64,000 nt of DNA from Zymomonas mobilis (GTDB lineage: Bacteria > Pseudomonadota > Alphaproteobacteria > Sphingomonadales > Sphingomonadaceae): the NCBI RefSeq assembly GCF_006715975.1, contig NZ_VFOF01000001.1:1188001-1252000 (forward strand). Reading direction: 5' to 3'. Both the position numbers and the translations under genes were made by a program. The notes beneath the pieces were generated by a model. That model saw only the letters and a list, made by a program, of their open reading frames with translations, was not told where the DNA came from and did no database searches. This document shows, in pieces, positions 9,404 to 18,039 of this stretch. Every line of letters starts with the position of its first letter. The stretch's first letter is position 1.

Positions 9404-10395
9404 TGTCTAAATTACTGGGTCACGATACAGCGATAAAGATTTTTCGTCATGCGGAAGAAAGCGGACGATTACATCATGCTTGGCTTCTAACGGGAGCAAA
9501 GGGCGTTGGGAAACGCTTCTTTGCAGACCAAGCGGCGGCTTGGTTGCTCGCCAATGCCGTTAATCCAGACGTCAAAAAAAATGTTGAGCCGCTCTCCCTT
9601 GATATTACAGGACATAACCCAACCCTGTCTTTGATAAAAGCAGGCAGCCATCCTGATTTATTGCGTCTGGAACGGTTATTCCGAGATTCCAAGGAGCAGG
9701 AACGCGCTCGCAATATTACGGTTGATCAAGTCAGAAGTATTCAAAAGCTGTTTTCAACGACACCGGCCTTATCCTTTCGGCGGGTTGTGATTATTGATTC
9801 CATTGATGATCTGGAACGGTCGGCGGCCAATGCGCTACTGAAAAATCTGGAAGAGCCACCGGCTGGCACGATCTTTTTTCTGATCAGCCATGCGGCCGGG
9901 CGGCTTTTACCCACCATTCGCTCCCGTTGTCACCTTTTACCTTTCCATTTATTGGAAGATAACCTTGTCGAACATATTCTAAAGCATAATCTTCCCGATA
10001 TAAGCGATGAAGAATGCGCAAGTCTGGTAAAAATTAGTCAGGGTTCTCCTGGCTATGGTCTCAAATTTGCCGGTCTTGATATGGCTGAGTTAGATAATGC
10101 GATAGAAAATCTTGTCAAAACAGGCGATAGGGATTTTCTATTACGCAGCAAGCTGGCACAGAGTCTGTCTCTAAAGTCAGCACAAAGCCGTTACGAAGCT
10201 TTTCTGGAACGGGCTCCGACCCGCATCGCAGCCGAGGCTCATCACCTAAGGGGAGAAAAACTGGCACAAGCCATTCATTTATGGGAAAAAGCCCGCCAGC
10301 TTGGCAATGAAGCTGTGTCATTTTCTCTTGATCCACAGGCAACTGTTTTTACTCTGGCTGGATTTCTTGCCAGATTAGCCCCAACACACAAATAG
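9403..10395 (+). CDS. holB: DNA polymerase III subunit delta'
   Basis: Delta' is part of the clamp loader that opens the beta sliding clamp. The 330-residue protein shows an AAA+ P-loop-like motif (GAKGVGKRF), the conserved sensor region (NALLKNLEEPPAGTIFFLIS) and the SRC motif (IRSRCHLLPF). I do not see the four-Cys zinc module found in many delta' proteins. The start ATG 9403 overlaps the tmk stop by one base. Confidence 0.9.
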   Translation: MSKLLGHDTAIKIFRHAEESGRLHHAWLLTGAKGVGKRFFADQAAAWLLANAVNPDVKKNVEPLSLDITGHNPTLSLIKAGSHPDLLRLERLFRDSKEQERARNITVDQVRSIQKLFSTTPALSFRRVVIIDSIDDLERSAANALLKNLEEPPAGTIFFLISHAAGRLLPTIRSRCHLLPFHLLEDNLVEHILKHNLPDISDEECASLVKISQGSPGYGLKFAGLDMAELDNAIENLVKTGDRDFLLRSKLAQSLSLKSAQSRYEAFLERAPTRIAAEAHHLRGEKLAQAIHLWEKARQLGNEAVSFSLDPQATVFTLAGFLARLAPTHK

Positions 10396-10412
10396 ATTTG
10401 GTAAATTTCGAG

Positions 10413-11969
10413 ATGTCTCAACCTTTTTATATTACGACGGCTATCAGCTATCCCAACGGAAAGCCTCATATCGGCCACGCTTATGAAGCGATCGCTTCCG
10501 ATGCGTTGGCGCGTTATCATCGCCTTGCCGGAGATGACGTCTATTTCCAGACTGGAACCGACGAACATGGCCTCAAAATGGCACAGGCTGCACGTAATCG
10601 TGATATAGAACCGATCACTCTAGCCGATGAAATGTCTTCACATTTCAAAGCGATGGATGATCTTTATAACATTTCCTATGATCGCTTCATCCGAACAACA
10701 GAAGCTGAACATCATAAAGCCAGCCAAGCTTTGTGGAAAACGTTGGCTGATGCCGGTCATATCTATCTGGGACGTTATGAAGGCTGGTATTCTGTCCGAG
10801 ATGAAGCCTTCTATAAAGAAGAAGAGCTTATAACTGATTCAAACGGCCAGAAAGTTTCCCCTCAAGGAACGCCGGTTGAATGGAATGTCGAAGAAAGCTG
10901 GTTTTTCAAGCTTTCCGCCTTTCAAGATAAATTGCTGGCTTATTACGAAGAACATCCCGAATTTATCCAGCCAGAAGCCCGCCGTAACGAAGTCGTCAGC
11001 TTTGTTAAATCGGGTTTAGCCGATCTTTCTATCTCCAGAACTAGTTTTGATTGGGGTATTCCGGTTCCAGATTCCCCCGGTCACGTTATGTATGTCTGGA
11101 TTGATGCGTTAACCAATTATCTGACTGGCGCGGGTTATCCCGATAACAAAGAACGTTTCGACCGTTATTGGCCAGCGGATATCCATATTATCGGTAAAGA
11201 TATTATCCGTTTCCACGCGGTTTACTGGCCGGCTTTCTTGATGGCTGCCAATATTGCTTTACCAAAAACCGTCTTTGGACATGGTTTTCTTCTGAATAAG
11301 GGAGAAAAGATGTCTAAATCGGTTGGCAATGTCGTCGATCCCATCGACATGGCTGAGATTTATGGCGTTGATCAGCTCCGTTATTTTCTGTTGAGAGAAG
11401 TGACCTTTGGTCAGGATGGCAGCTATAGCCACGAAGCCATTGTGAACCGTGTGAATGCTGACCTTGCCAATGACTTTGGTAATTTAGCACAGCGCTCATT
11501 ATCAATCATTGCCAAAAACGGTGCCAAGGTTCCCAGCCCAGAAACGACCCAAGCGGAAGATCAGGTGTTGATGGAAAAAATCGCCGGTATTCCGCATCAG
11601 GTAGCAACCGCAATGAACAACATTGCACCTAATCAGGCTTTGGAAGCTATCTGGCGCGGTGTAGCAGAAGCCAATCTTTATATTTCTGAACAAGCCCCTT
11701 GGACCGTCAGAAAAACAGATCCGGTTCGTGCCGATACCATTTTATATTGGACGATCGAAGCCGTACGCCAACTGGCTATTTTAAGCCATTGGGCAATGCC
11801 GACCAGCTGTGATGCTTTGCTTGATTTATTAGGGCAGGGGTCTGATCAACGCGACTTCCGCGCATTATCTGCACCGCTGGTACCGGGATTACCGCTTCCG
11901 AAACCGGCTGGCGTTTTTCCTCGTCTGGTTGATGAAGATAAGAACAAACCCGTAAAGGACAAAGCTTGA
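10413..11969 (+). CDS. metG: Methionyl-tRNA synthetase
   Basis: This class I aminoacyl-tRNA synthetase charges tRNA-Met. The N-terminal signature is PNGKPHIGHAYE (HIGH motif) and the catalytic loop is KGEKMSKSVGN (KMSKS). At 518 residues it is the short form without the C-terminal EMAP-II-like tRNA-binding domain. ATG 10413 is preferred over TTG 10398, since family members start just before the FYITTAI strand. The stop overlaps the tatD start (TGATG). Confidence 0.95.
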   Translation: MSQPFYITTAISYPNGKPHIGHAYEAIASDALARYHRLAGDDVYFQTGTDEHGLKMAQAARNRDIEPITLADEMSSHFKAMDDLYNISYDRFIRTTEAEHHKASQALWKTLADAGHIYLGRYEGWYSVRDEAFYKEEELITDSNGQKVSPQGTPVEWNVEESWFFKLSAFQDKLLAYYEEHPEFIQPEARRNEVVSFVKSGLADLSISRTSFDWGIPVPDSPGHVMYVWIDALTNYLTGAGYPDNKERFDRYWPADIHIIGKDIIRFHAVYWPAFLMAANIALPKTVFGHGFLLNKGEKMSKSVGNVVDPIDMAEIYGVDQLRYFLLREVTFGQDGSYSHEAIVNRVNADLANDFGNLAQRSLSIIAKNGAKVPSPETTQAEDQVLMEKIAGIPHQVATAMNNIAPNQALEAIWRGVAEANLYISEQAPWTVRKTDPVRADTILYWTIEAVRQLAILSHWAMPTSCDALLDLLGQGSDQRDFRALSAPLVPGLPLPKPAGVFPRLVDEDKNKPVKDKA

Positions 11970-12745
11970 TGCTGATTGATAGCCATTGCCATCTCAATTA
12001 CCCCGGAATGCTGGAAAAACAGCCTGAAATTTTGCAGCGCGCCCGATCAGCAGGGGTAACCGGTATGGTCAATGTCGCGACCAAGGCGTCTGAATGGACT
12101 CCAATTATCGCTACAGCTGAGCGTGAAAAAGATGTCTGGGCAAGTGTCGGGATTCATCCCAATGAAGCCGCTTCCCATGAAAATATTACCAGTCAAAAGC
12201 TCATCGAAGCGGCAGCCCATCCTCGGGTTGTCGCTATCGGTGAAAGCGGGTTGGATTATTTTTATGGTGAAAATGACTTTGATCAACAGAAAGCCAGTTT
12301 TCGCGAACATATTATAGCTGCGCGTGAGACTGGATTGCCACTGATTGTTCATACCAGAGATGCCGAAGAAGATACCGCGAATATCATTGAAGAAGAAATG
12401 GCAAAAGCGCCATTTAAAGGTCTGATTCATTGTTTCACAGCCAGCCGTTCTTTGGCAGAACGGATGCTGAAGGTCGGATTTTATATTTCTATCTCTGGTA
12501 TTATCACTTTCAGAAATGCCGAGGATCTGCGCGTCACTGTCAAAGATTTGCCGTTAGATCGATTGATGGTTGAAACAGATTCGCCTTTTCTGGCACCGGT
12601 GCCGCATCGTGGTAAAAAAGGTGAACCCGCTTTTGTTGCAGATACCGCGCATTTCTTAAGTGAAATGTTTGGTATGAACTACGAAGCTTTCACCGACATG
12701 ACGAGCCGTAACTTCTTGAAATTATTTAATAAGGTGAAATTATGA
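11969..12745 (+). CDS. tatD: TatD family metal-dependent hydrolase (deoxyribonuclease)
   Basis: This 258-residue TIM-barrel metal-dependent hydrolase is of the YcfH/TatD group, with metal ligands in DSHCHL at the start. Further family motifs are GESGLDY, PLIVHTRDA, GLIHCFTAS and VETDSPFL. Family members act as 3'-5' DNA exonucleases or D-amino-acyl-tRNA deacylases; which applies here cannot be read from sequence. The gene is coupled to metG upstream (1-base overlap) and to the MBL hydrolase downstream (ATGA overlap). Confidence 0.92.
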   Translation: MLIDSHCHLNYPGMLEKQPEILQRARSAGVTGMVNVATKASEWTPIIATAEREKDVWASVGIHPNEAASHENITSQKLIEAAAHPRVVAIGESGLDYFYGENDFDQQKASFREHIIAARETGLPLIVHTRDAEEDTANIIEEEMAKAPFKGLIHCFTASRSLAERMLKVGFYISISGIITFRNAEDLRVTVKDLPLDRLMVETDSPFLAPVPHRGKKGEPAFVADTAHFLSEMFGMNYEAFTDMTSRNFLKLFNKVKL

Positions 12746-13506
12746 GACTCCGTCTTCTCGGTTCTGGCACATCTTCAGGTGTGCCGATAATCGGGAATAA
12801 CTGGGGAACATGCGACCCAAGCGAAGCTAAGAATAACAGAACGAGAGCTTCTTTGTATCTTGAGACAGATCAGATTAAAATTCTGATTGATACCTCTCCG
12901 GATATGAGGGCACAGCTTTTGAAAGCTGATATTTCGATGTTGAATGCGGTATTCTGGACGCATGATCATGCCGATCATTGTCACGGTATTGATGATTTAC
13001 GCCCGATTTTTCACCGTCGTGGTGAACCTATTCCGGGCTTTGCTCGTTCAGAAACCTTATCTGGCCTTAAACAACGTTTTTCTTATGTTTTTGATGGATA
13101 TGGTGACTACCGACCAACGGTCGATGCACATGTTTTGCCCGATCATCTGAAGCTTGGCGATATCGAAATATCCGTGGTTGATCAGCCTCATGCACGGGTA
13201 TCCAGCGCAGGATTTTGTTTTAAACATAAAAATATACGCGTTGGATATGCGACTGATTTCAATGACATAACAGATGAAATGGCCAAGTTTTATCAAGGTG
13301 TTGACCTTTGGATTGTGGATACTTTGCGGGAAAGACCGCATCCATCACATCCGCATCTTGCCATGATTTTGGAATGGGCTGAAAAACTAAAGGTCAAAAG
13401 GGCGCTTACATGCCATATGGATAATTCAATGGATTATGCGACCTTATCCAAAAGTCTGCCTGACTATATGGACGTCGGATATGATGGTTGGACGATAGAG
13501 ATCTAA
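12742..13506 (+). CDS. MBL-fold metallohydrolase (PhnP-like)
   Basis: This 254-residue metallo-beta-lactamase-fold protein starts with RLLGSGTSSGVP and has the zinc or manganese motif HDHADHCHG. A further motif in the middle (GYATDFND) and the late ligand in LTCHMD complete the active site. It resembles PhnP-like cyclic phosphodiesterases, which alphaproteobacteria commonly carry directly after tatD. The substrate is unknown. The start overlaps the tatD stop. A strong terminator follows, ending the operon that began around 5.9 kb. Confidence 0.88.
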   Translation: MRLRLLGSGTSSGVPIIGNNWGTCDPSEAKNNRTRASLYLETDQIKILIDTSPDMRAQLLKADISMLNAVFWTHDHADHCHGIDDLRPIFHRRGEPIPGFARSETLSGLKQRFSYVFDGYGDYRPTVDAHVLPDHLKLGDIEISVVDQPHARVSSAGFCFKHKNIRVGYATDFNDITDEMAKFYQGVDLWIVDTLRERPHPSHPHLAMILEWAEKLKVKRALTCHMDNSMDYATLSKSLPDYMDVGYDGWTIEI

Positions 13507-13524
13507 GACAATTCAATAATCGGG

Positions 13525-13554
13525 CAGGGGGGTAACAACCCCTGTTCTTTTTTT
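13525..13554 (+). terminator. Rho-independent terminator after the tmk-holB-metG-tatD-MBL block
   Basis: The stem CAGGGG / CCCCTG (13525-13530 with 13539-13544) has an 8-base loop and is followed by a T-rich run (13545-13554). It lies 19 bases after the MBL-gene stop. Confidence 0.85.
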
Positions 13555-13841
13555 GGAAAAGCCCCTTTCCAACTATCTTGTTATTTGAAGACAGCCTTCG
13601 GATAAAAGCAGCGGATAAAATTTCAGTTTTCCTTTTTTATTCACTCCATCGTTAAAAAAATTGGACGATAAAAGACAAGAAGAAATACAAGAAGAAATAC
13701 AAAGGGAAGGCGTACAATTTATAGAGAAAAGGCAAAAACGGATTTTTTCCAAAAATATGATTTTTGAGCGTGTTTTTTAATAAAATCCGATCTTATTTAA
13801 CATAATATATATTATCAGACTTATGGAAAGAGGCCTCCCTC
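13555..13841. other. Non-coding spacer before mazG (with the terminator, 335 bp)
   Basis: This is AT-rich sequence without a credible reading frame. It contains a perfect 12-bp tandem duplication (unit ACAAGAAGAAAT, 13675-13698). The stretch before mazG is very AT-rich and probably holds its promoter. An AGAGG ribosome-binding site lies at about 13828. Confidence 0.6.
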
Positions 13842-14657
13842 ATGGATAAAGACGCTTCAAAACAGAATTTCTCCTCTATTGATAAGCTGCGTCAAATCAT
13901 GGCTCGCTTGCGTGATCCCGTTCACGGTTGCGAATGGGACGTTGCACAAAATTTTTCAAGCATTGCGCCTTTTGCTGTTGAAGAAGCCTATGAAGTTGTC
14001 GACGCTATCGAACAACAGGATATGGAAGAATTAAAAAACGAATTGGGTGATTTGCTGCTTCAGGTTGTTTTCCATTCTCAAATGGCTTCTGAAGAAAATT
14101 TGTTTACTTTTGATGATGTCGCTGATGCGATTTGTGAAAAGATGATCCGCCGTCATCCTCATGTCTTCAAGGATAATGATGCCGATACCACTTCGGCATA
14201 TATCGCGGATAATTGGGAAAGAATTAAAGCCACAGAGCGTTCTAAGAAAAAATCGAATGATTCCGGCACTTTGGCTGGAATTGCTAAATCTTTGCCCGCA
14301 TTGACGCGTGCCAGAAAAATTCAAGAGCGCGCCGCTAGAACCGGATTTGATTGGTCAGATACAGCTGGCCCAAGAGCTAAAATTGATGAAGAATTAGCCG
14401 AAGTTGATAATGCAACTGATCGCGAAAACCTGATTGAGGAAATTGGCGATGTTCTCTTTACGGTAACGACCTTTGCTAGACATCATGGGATTGATGCCGA
14501 GCAAGCCCTTAAAATATCCAATGAAAAATTCGAAAGTCGTTTCAAAACTATGGAGAATATAGCTGGTGGCGACATAAGCCCCCTATCTTTACCTGAAAAA
14601 GAAGATTTATGGATAGCTGCAAAAAAACATGAAAAATCAATGAAATCAGATAAATAA
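13842..14657 (+). CDS. mazG: Nucleoside triphosphate pyrophosphohydrolase MazG
   Basis: MazG hydrolyses (d)NTPs to monophosphates plus pyrophosphate, cleaning the nucleotide pool. At 271 residues it has the usual tandem arrangement. The N-terminal domain begins with CEWDVAQ and has the metal-binding motifs EEAYEV and ELGDLLLQ. A second domain (about residues 160-240) has EELAEV and EEIGDVLFT. It has its own ribosome-binding site and appears monocistronic. Confidence 0.94.
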   Translation: MDKDASKQNFSSIDKLRQIMARLRDPVHGCEWDVAQNFSSIAPFAVEEAYEVVDAIEQQDMEELKNELGDLLLQVVFHSQMASEENLFTFDDVADAICEKMIRRHPHVFKDNDADTTSAYIADNWERIKATERSKKKSNDSGTLAGIAKSLPALTRARKIQERAARTGFDWSDTAGPRAKIDEELAEVDNATDRENLIEEIGDVLFTVTTFARHHGIDAEQALKISNEKFESRFKTMENIAGGDISPLSLPEKEDLWIAAKKHEKSMKSDK

Positions 14658-15242
14658 AGCTTTATTTTATTAAAAAATATCAAATATGCACATGATCTAG
14701 CTTTTTTTTTGAAAAAACTATCTGGTATTCAATATCCGTCTCAATACCCAATCTTTAATTGAGACGGATATAAACAGAAAAAATTATCTTTTGCCTAATT
14801 TTTAAGATTTCAAATAAGATGATTAGGCTTCCCTGCCCTTTATTTATCTAGGAAGGATGTCTTTGCTTTCTTTTGATTGGGGCGTTTTAGAAATGATTCC
14901 AATAAGAATTTCTATCACTTCTAAAACTGAGAAAAATGGCTGATTAATCTATTCAGCAAGATATGCTTTATCGTTTTCTTTTTACGGTCAATAAACAATA
15001 TCCGCCTTCATAAACGATAAACAAAGTCATATATTGATATCCGCTCTTCTATTGGCTCTGCCAACCTCAAAATTGACAGAGCCTTTGCTGCGTTAAAAAT
15101 AACAAATCATTATTTTAAAATTTTCGAAGCGACTTAACAGCTCATAATTTTTATTAAAAACAACTCATATCATATTGATAATAAATATTATTGTATCAAA
15201 GCGTAGGCATTGCCCTACCCTTGTTTCAATATGCTTCCTTAT
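14658..15242. other. 585-bp AT-rich spacer between convergent mazG and rnr
   Basis: I see no credible reading frame here. The spacer holds a perfect 14-bp inverted repeat with a 12-base loop (14732-14745 and 14758-14771). A second inverted repeat GTTTTAGAA / TTCTAAAAC lies at 14884-14892 and 14919-14927, and a third GGCTCTG / CAGAGCC at 15054-15060 and 15077-15083. A weak hairpin GTAGG / CCTAC lies near 15205-15220. An RNA gene in this spacer is possible but not shown. Confidence 0.5.
14732..14771. repeat. Perfect 14-bp inverted repeat after mazG
   Basis: ATATCCGTCTCAAT and its exact reverse complement are separated by 12 bases. The flanks lack an immediate T-run on either strand, so this is not a textbook terminator, although it sits where mazG transcription should end. 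Confidence 0.75.
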
Positions 15243-17531
15243 CTAACGGTGGCGAGTATTAGCAGGCCGTCCCCGCTTTTTTATCAATCGAGGATCAATG
15301 CCGCTGCGGCCTCGCCCACGACGCGACATTTTAACCGGCGGATCAGCCTCAGGCAGTTCAAACCTTAATGAACCGCCAATCGGATCGGCTTCTACCAAGC
15401 GTAAATCTATTCTTTGACCGATCTCATATCGGGTGCCACTATCCTGCCCTTCAAGGCTTTGAGTAGTCTCATCGTAACGGAAATATTCATGACCCAATGT
15501 TGAAACAGGCACCAGCCCGTCCCCACCCAATTCAGGCACAGTCGCAAAAAATCCGAATTCTCGAACGCCCGTAATTCTGGTGGGCATTATTTCCCCAATA
15601 TATTGCGAAAAATAAGCCGCAATATAACGATCAACGGTTTCCCGTTCTGCTTCCATTGCCCGTCTTTCGGCATGGCTAATTTTTTCACCGATGACAGACA
15701 TATTCTCGGCATCTTGCACCGGTAAAGCGCTAACCGCTGGAATATCATGGTTATCATGGGATGATTTAAGTTTGGGCTTGCCGCTTTCCAAATGATAGGC
15801 ACTAACCAAAGCTCGATGCACTAATAAATCGGCATAACGTCTGATCGGGCTCGTGAAATGAGCATAGCTTCCCAAAGCTAGACCAAAATGCCCCATATTA
15901 GACGGTGAGTAATAAGCCTGCGTCTGGCTCCGTAAAATCTGTTCCATGATACGAGCGCGAGATTCTTCATCAACTTCTAAGCGCTCAATCAGATGATTGA
16001 AAACCTGCGGCTTAATCACCTGCCCTAACGCAAAAGCGATTGAAAAAGTCTTGAGATAATCTCTTAACGCAACCAGTTTTTCACGGCTAGGTGGTTCATG
16101 CACCCGATACATGACAGGCGCTTTTTTCGCCTCCAAGGCTTTTGCTGCCGCAATATTAGCTGCAATCATAAAATCTTCGATGAGCTGATGGGCATCCAAT
16201 CTTTCACGCGTGGCGACAGATAGGATTTCACCTTTTCCACCCAAAATAACACGCCTTTCGGGTAAATCCAGACCTAAAGGCTGTCTGTTTTTACGGGCGT
16301 GATTCAACGATTCCCAGCAAGTCCATAGCGGCTTTAAGACTTTTTCAGTTAAAGAACTTTCTAGCTTGCCATCAATAGCAGCCTGCGCATCTTCATAGGA
16401 AATATTAGCGGCCAAGCGCACCTTTGCCCGCGTAAAGCGCCATGACTTTAATTTACCATCGGTGCCTATCACCAAATGACAAGCCAAGGCGGCCCTATCT
16501 ACATTTTCTTTTAATGAGCAAACATCACCGGATAACCGTTCCGGTAACATTGGGATGACCTGATCAGGAAAATAAACACTATTGCCCCGTTTACGCGCCT
16601 CACGATCGAGAGAAGTTCCCGGACGGACGTAAAATGACACATCCGCAATAGCGACAACAGCCTGATATCCACCCTTATTATCGGGATTATCATCAGGAGC
16701 CGCCCAGACCGCATCATCGTGATCTCGGGCATCGGCAGGATCAATCGCAATAATCGGCAAATGAGTTAAATCTTCGCGATTACCTAAATCAAGATCAGCC
16801 GCAATTTCAGCGTCTTCTAAGACTTCCTGTGAGAAGTGATCCGGAATATTATATTTATGAATGGCAATCAGGCTAAAGCTTTTCGGTTGGAACGGATCGC
16901 CTAACCTTTTTGTTACCCGTGCCGTTATTCGTGGCTGGCGGCCTGCTTTTTCAGCTAGAACCAATTCACCTAATTCGGCATTACCCGCATCGGAAACAGG
17001 CCATGTTTTTTTCATTTTTTTATCAACAGGTTTCAGCCAAAGCTTGTCATCTTCGCGGCACAAAATCCCCAAAATGCCCGTTTCAGCAGGCTCAAGCGTT
17101 CTTAGAACAAAGGCGTGCCATTCGCCCTCGACCTGCTCTGTCCTGACAAGAACTCTATCACCTTCAGCAAGCGTTTTTTTCTTTTTCCGCTCGATAATTT
17201 TTACTTTGGGAACCGGTAGATGTTCAGCTTCCCATTTTTCGGGTTGGGCAAGCGTGAAACCGGTGCCATCACTATCAATGACTTTTAGGATAGTTACTTT
17301 TGGTAACCCACCCATCAAATGGAAAGCACGACCCGGTGAAGAGTCAATCAACCCTTCATCAGCCATATCCTTTAGCACAGCTTTCAAGGCAATTTTAGTT
17401 TGCCCTTTCAAGCCAAAGGCGCGCGCAATTTCCCGCTTGCCGACCGGCTGTGAAGACGATGAGATAAATTCAATAATCTGCTTCGTCGTCGGCAGGTCAT
17501 TTTGGGGTTTTTGTTTTGATGAACGGGTCAT
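15243..17531 (-). CDS. rnr: Ribonuclease R
   Basis: This 762-residue 3'-5' exoribonuclease degrades structured RNA. From the N-terminus it shows a winged-helix-like region (about 15-70) and OB-fold cold-shock regions. The RNB catalytic domain has its acidic cluster in IDPADARDHDDAVW. An S1 domain near residues 645-720 and a short basic tail rich in Arg, Gly and Lys follow. It is encoded downstream of trxA on the same strand with a ~100-bp gap that may carry a promoter. Confidence 0.95.
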   Translation of the reverse strand: MTRSSKQKPQNDLPTTKQIIEFISSSSQPVGKREIARAFGLKGQTKIALKAVLKDMADEGLIDSSPGRAFHLMGGLPKVTILKVIDSDGTGFTLAQPEKWEAEHLPVPKVKIIERKKKKTLAEGDRVLVRTEQVEGEWHAFVLRTLEPAETGILGILCREDDKLWLKPVDKKMKKTWPVSDAGNAELGELVLAEKAGRQPRITARVTKRLGDPFQPKSFSLIAIHKYNIPDHFSQEVLEDAEIAADLDLGNREDLTHLPIIAIDPADARDHDDAVWAAPDDNPDNKGGYQAVVAIADVSFYVRPGTSLDREARKRGNSVYFPDQVIPMLPERLSGDVCSLKENVDRAALACHLVIGTDGKLKSWRFTRAKVRLAANISYEDAQAAIDGKLESSLTEKVLKPLWTCWESLNHARKNRQPLGLDLPERRVILGGKGEILSVATRERLDAHQLIEDFMIAANIAAAKALEAKKAPVMYRVHEPPSREKLVALRDYLKTFSIAFALGQVIKPQVFNHLIERLEVDEESRARIMEQILRSQTQAYYSPSNMGHFGLALGSYAHFTSPIRRYADLLVHRALVSAYHLESGKPKLKSSHDNHDIPAVSALPVQDAENMSVIGEKISHAERRAMEAERETVDRYIAAYFSQYIGEIMPTRITGVREFGFFATVPELGGDGLVPVSTLGHEYFRYDETTQSLEGQDSGTRYEIGQRIDLRLVEADPIGGSLRFELPEADPPVKMSRRGRGRSGIDPRLIKKRGRPANTRHR

Positions 17532-17634
17532 AAGGGGGACTGTCAGGCCTTTTGCAAAAGAAAATTTTTAAGTTCAGACATCTTCATGGTAATCGAATGT
17601 CTATAAGGCTTCATCCCCCTTATGATAAAGGAGT

Positions 17635-17955
17635 TTAAAGTGAACTTTCAATCCATGATTTTAACTGGCTCTTGGGAGCGCCGCCTGTGCGGGTTGCCGC
17701 CACTTCACCATTTTTAAAAAGCAGCAAGGTCGGAATATTGCGAATGCCATAACGGCTGGCGGTTTCGATGTTGCTATCAACGTCGAGTTTGGCCAAGGTC
17801 ATTTTACCGTCTAATTCGCCAGCAATTTCGGTCAAAGCCGGTGCAATCTGGCGGCAAGGTCCGCACCATTCAGCCCAGAAATCGACCACAACAGGAACAT
17901 CTGATTTCAATACATCGGCTTCAAAGCTGGCATCGGTGACGTTGATAACACTCAT
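17635..17955 (-). CDS. trxA: Thioredoxin
   Basis: This cytosolic disulfide reductase of 106 residues has the active site WCGPC (Cys31, Cys34) and the cis-proline segment [13 protein letters not shown]. The gene follows addA on the same strand after 84 bp; addB-addA-trxA is a common alphaproteobacterial order. The start ATG is 17953-17955. Confidence 0.96.
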   Translation of the reverse strand: MSVINVTDASFEADVLKSDVPVVVDFWAEWCGPCRQIAPALTEIAGELDGKMTLAKLDVDSNIETASRYGIRNIPTLLLFKNGEVAATRTGGAPKSQLKSWIESSL

Positions 17956-18039
17956 TATAGTCGCTCCTGATGAGGATGTTAGTTTCTATATAGGTATGAT
18001 CTAATAGGAATAACATTTCTTGCAATGGCGAAAATCCGA

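Noticed and set aside
16861-17571. A 236-codon forward frame antisense to rnr
   Set aside because: Ser/Phe/Arg-rich translation typical of a shadow frame opposite a strongly conserved gene.
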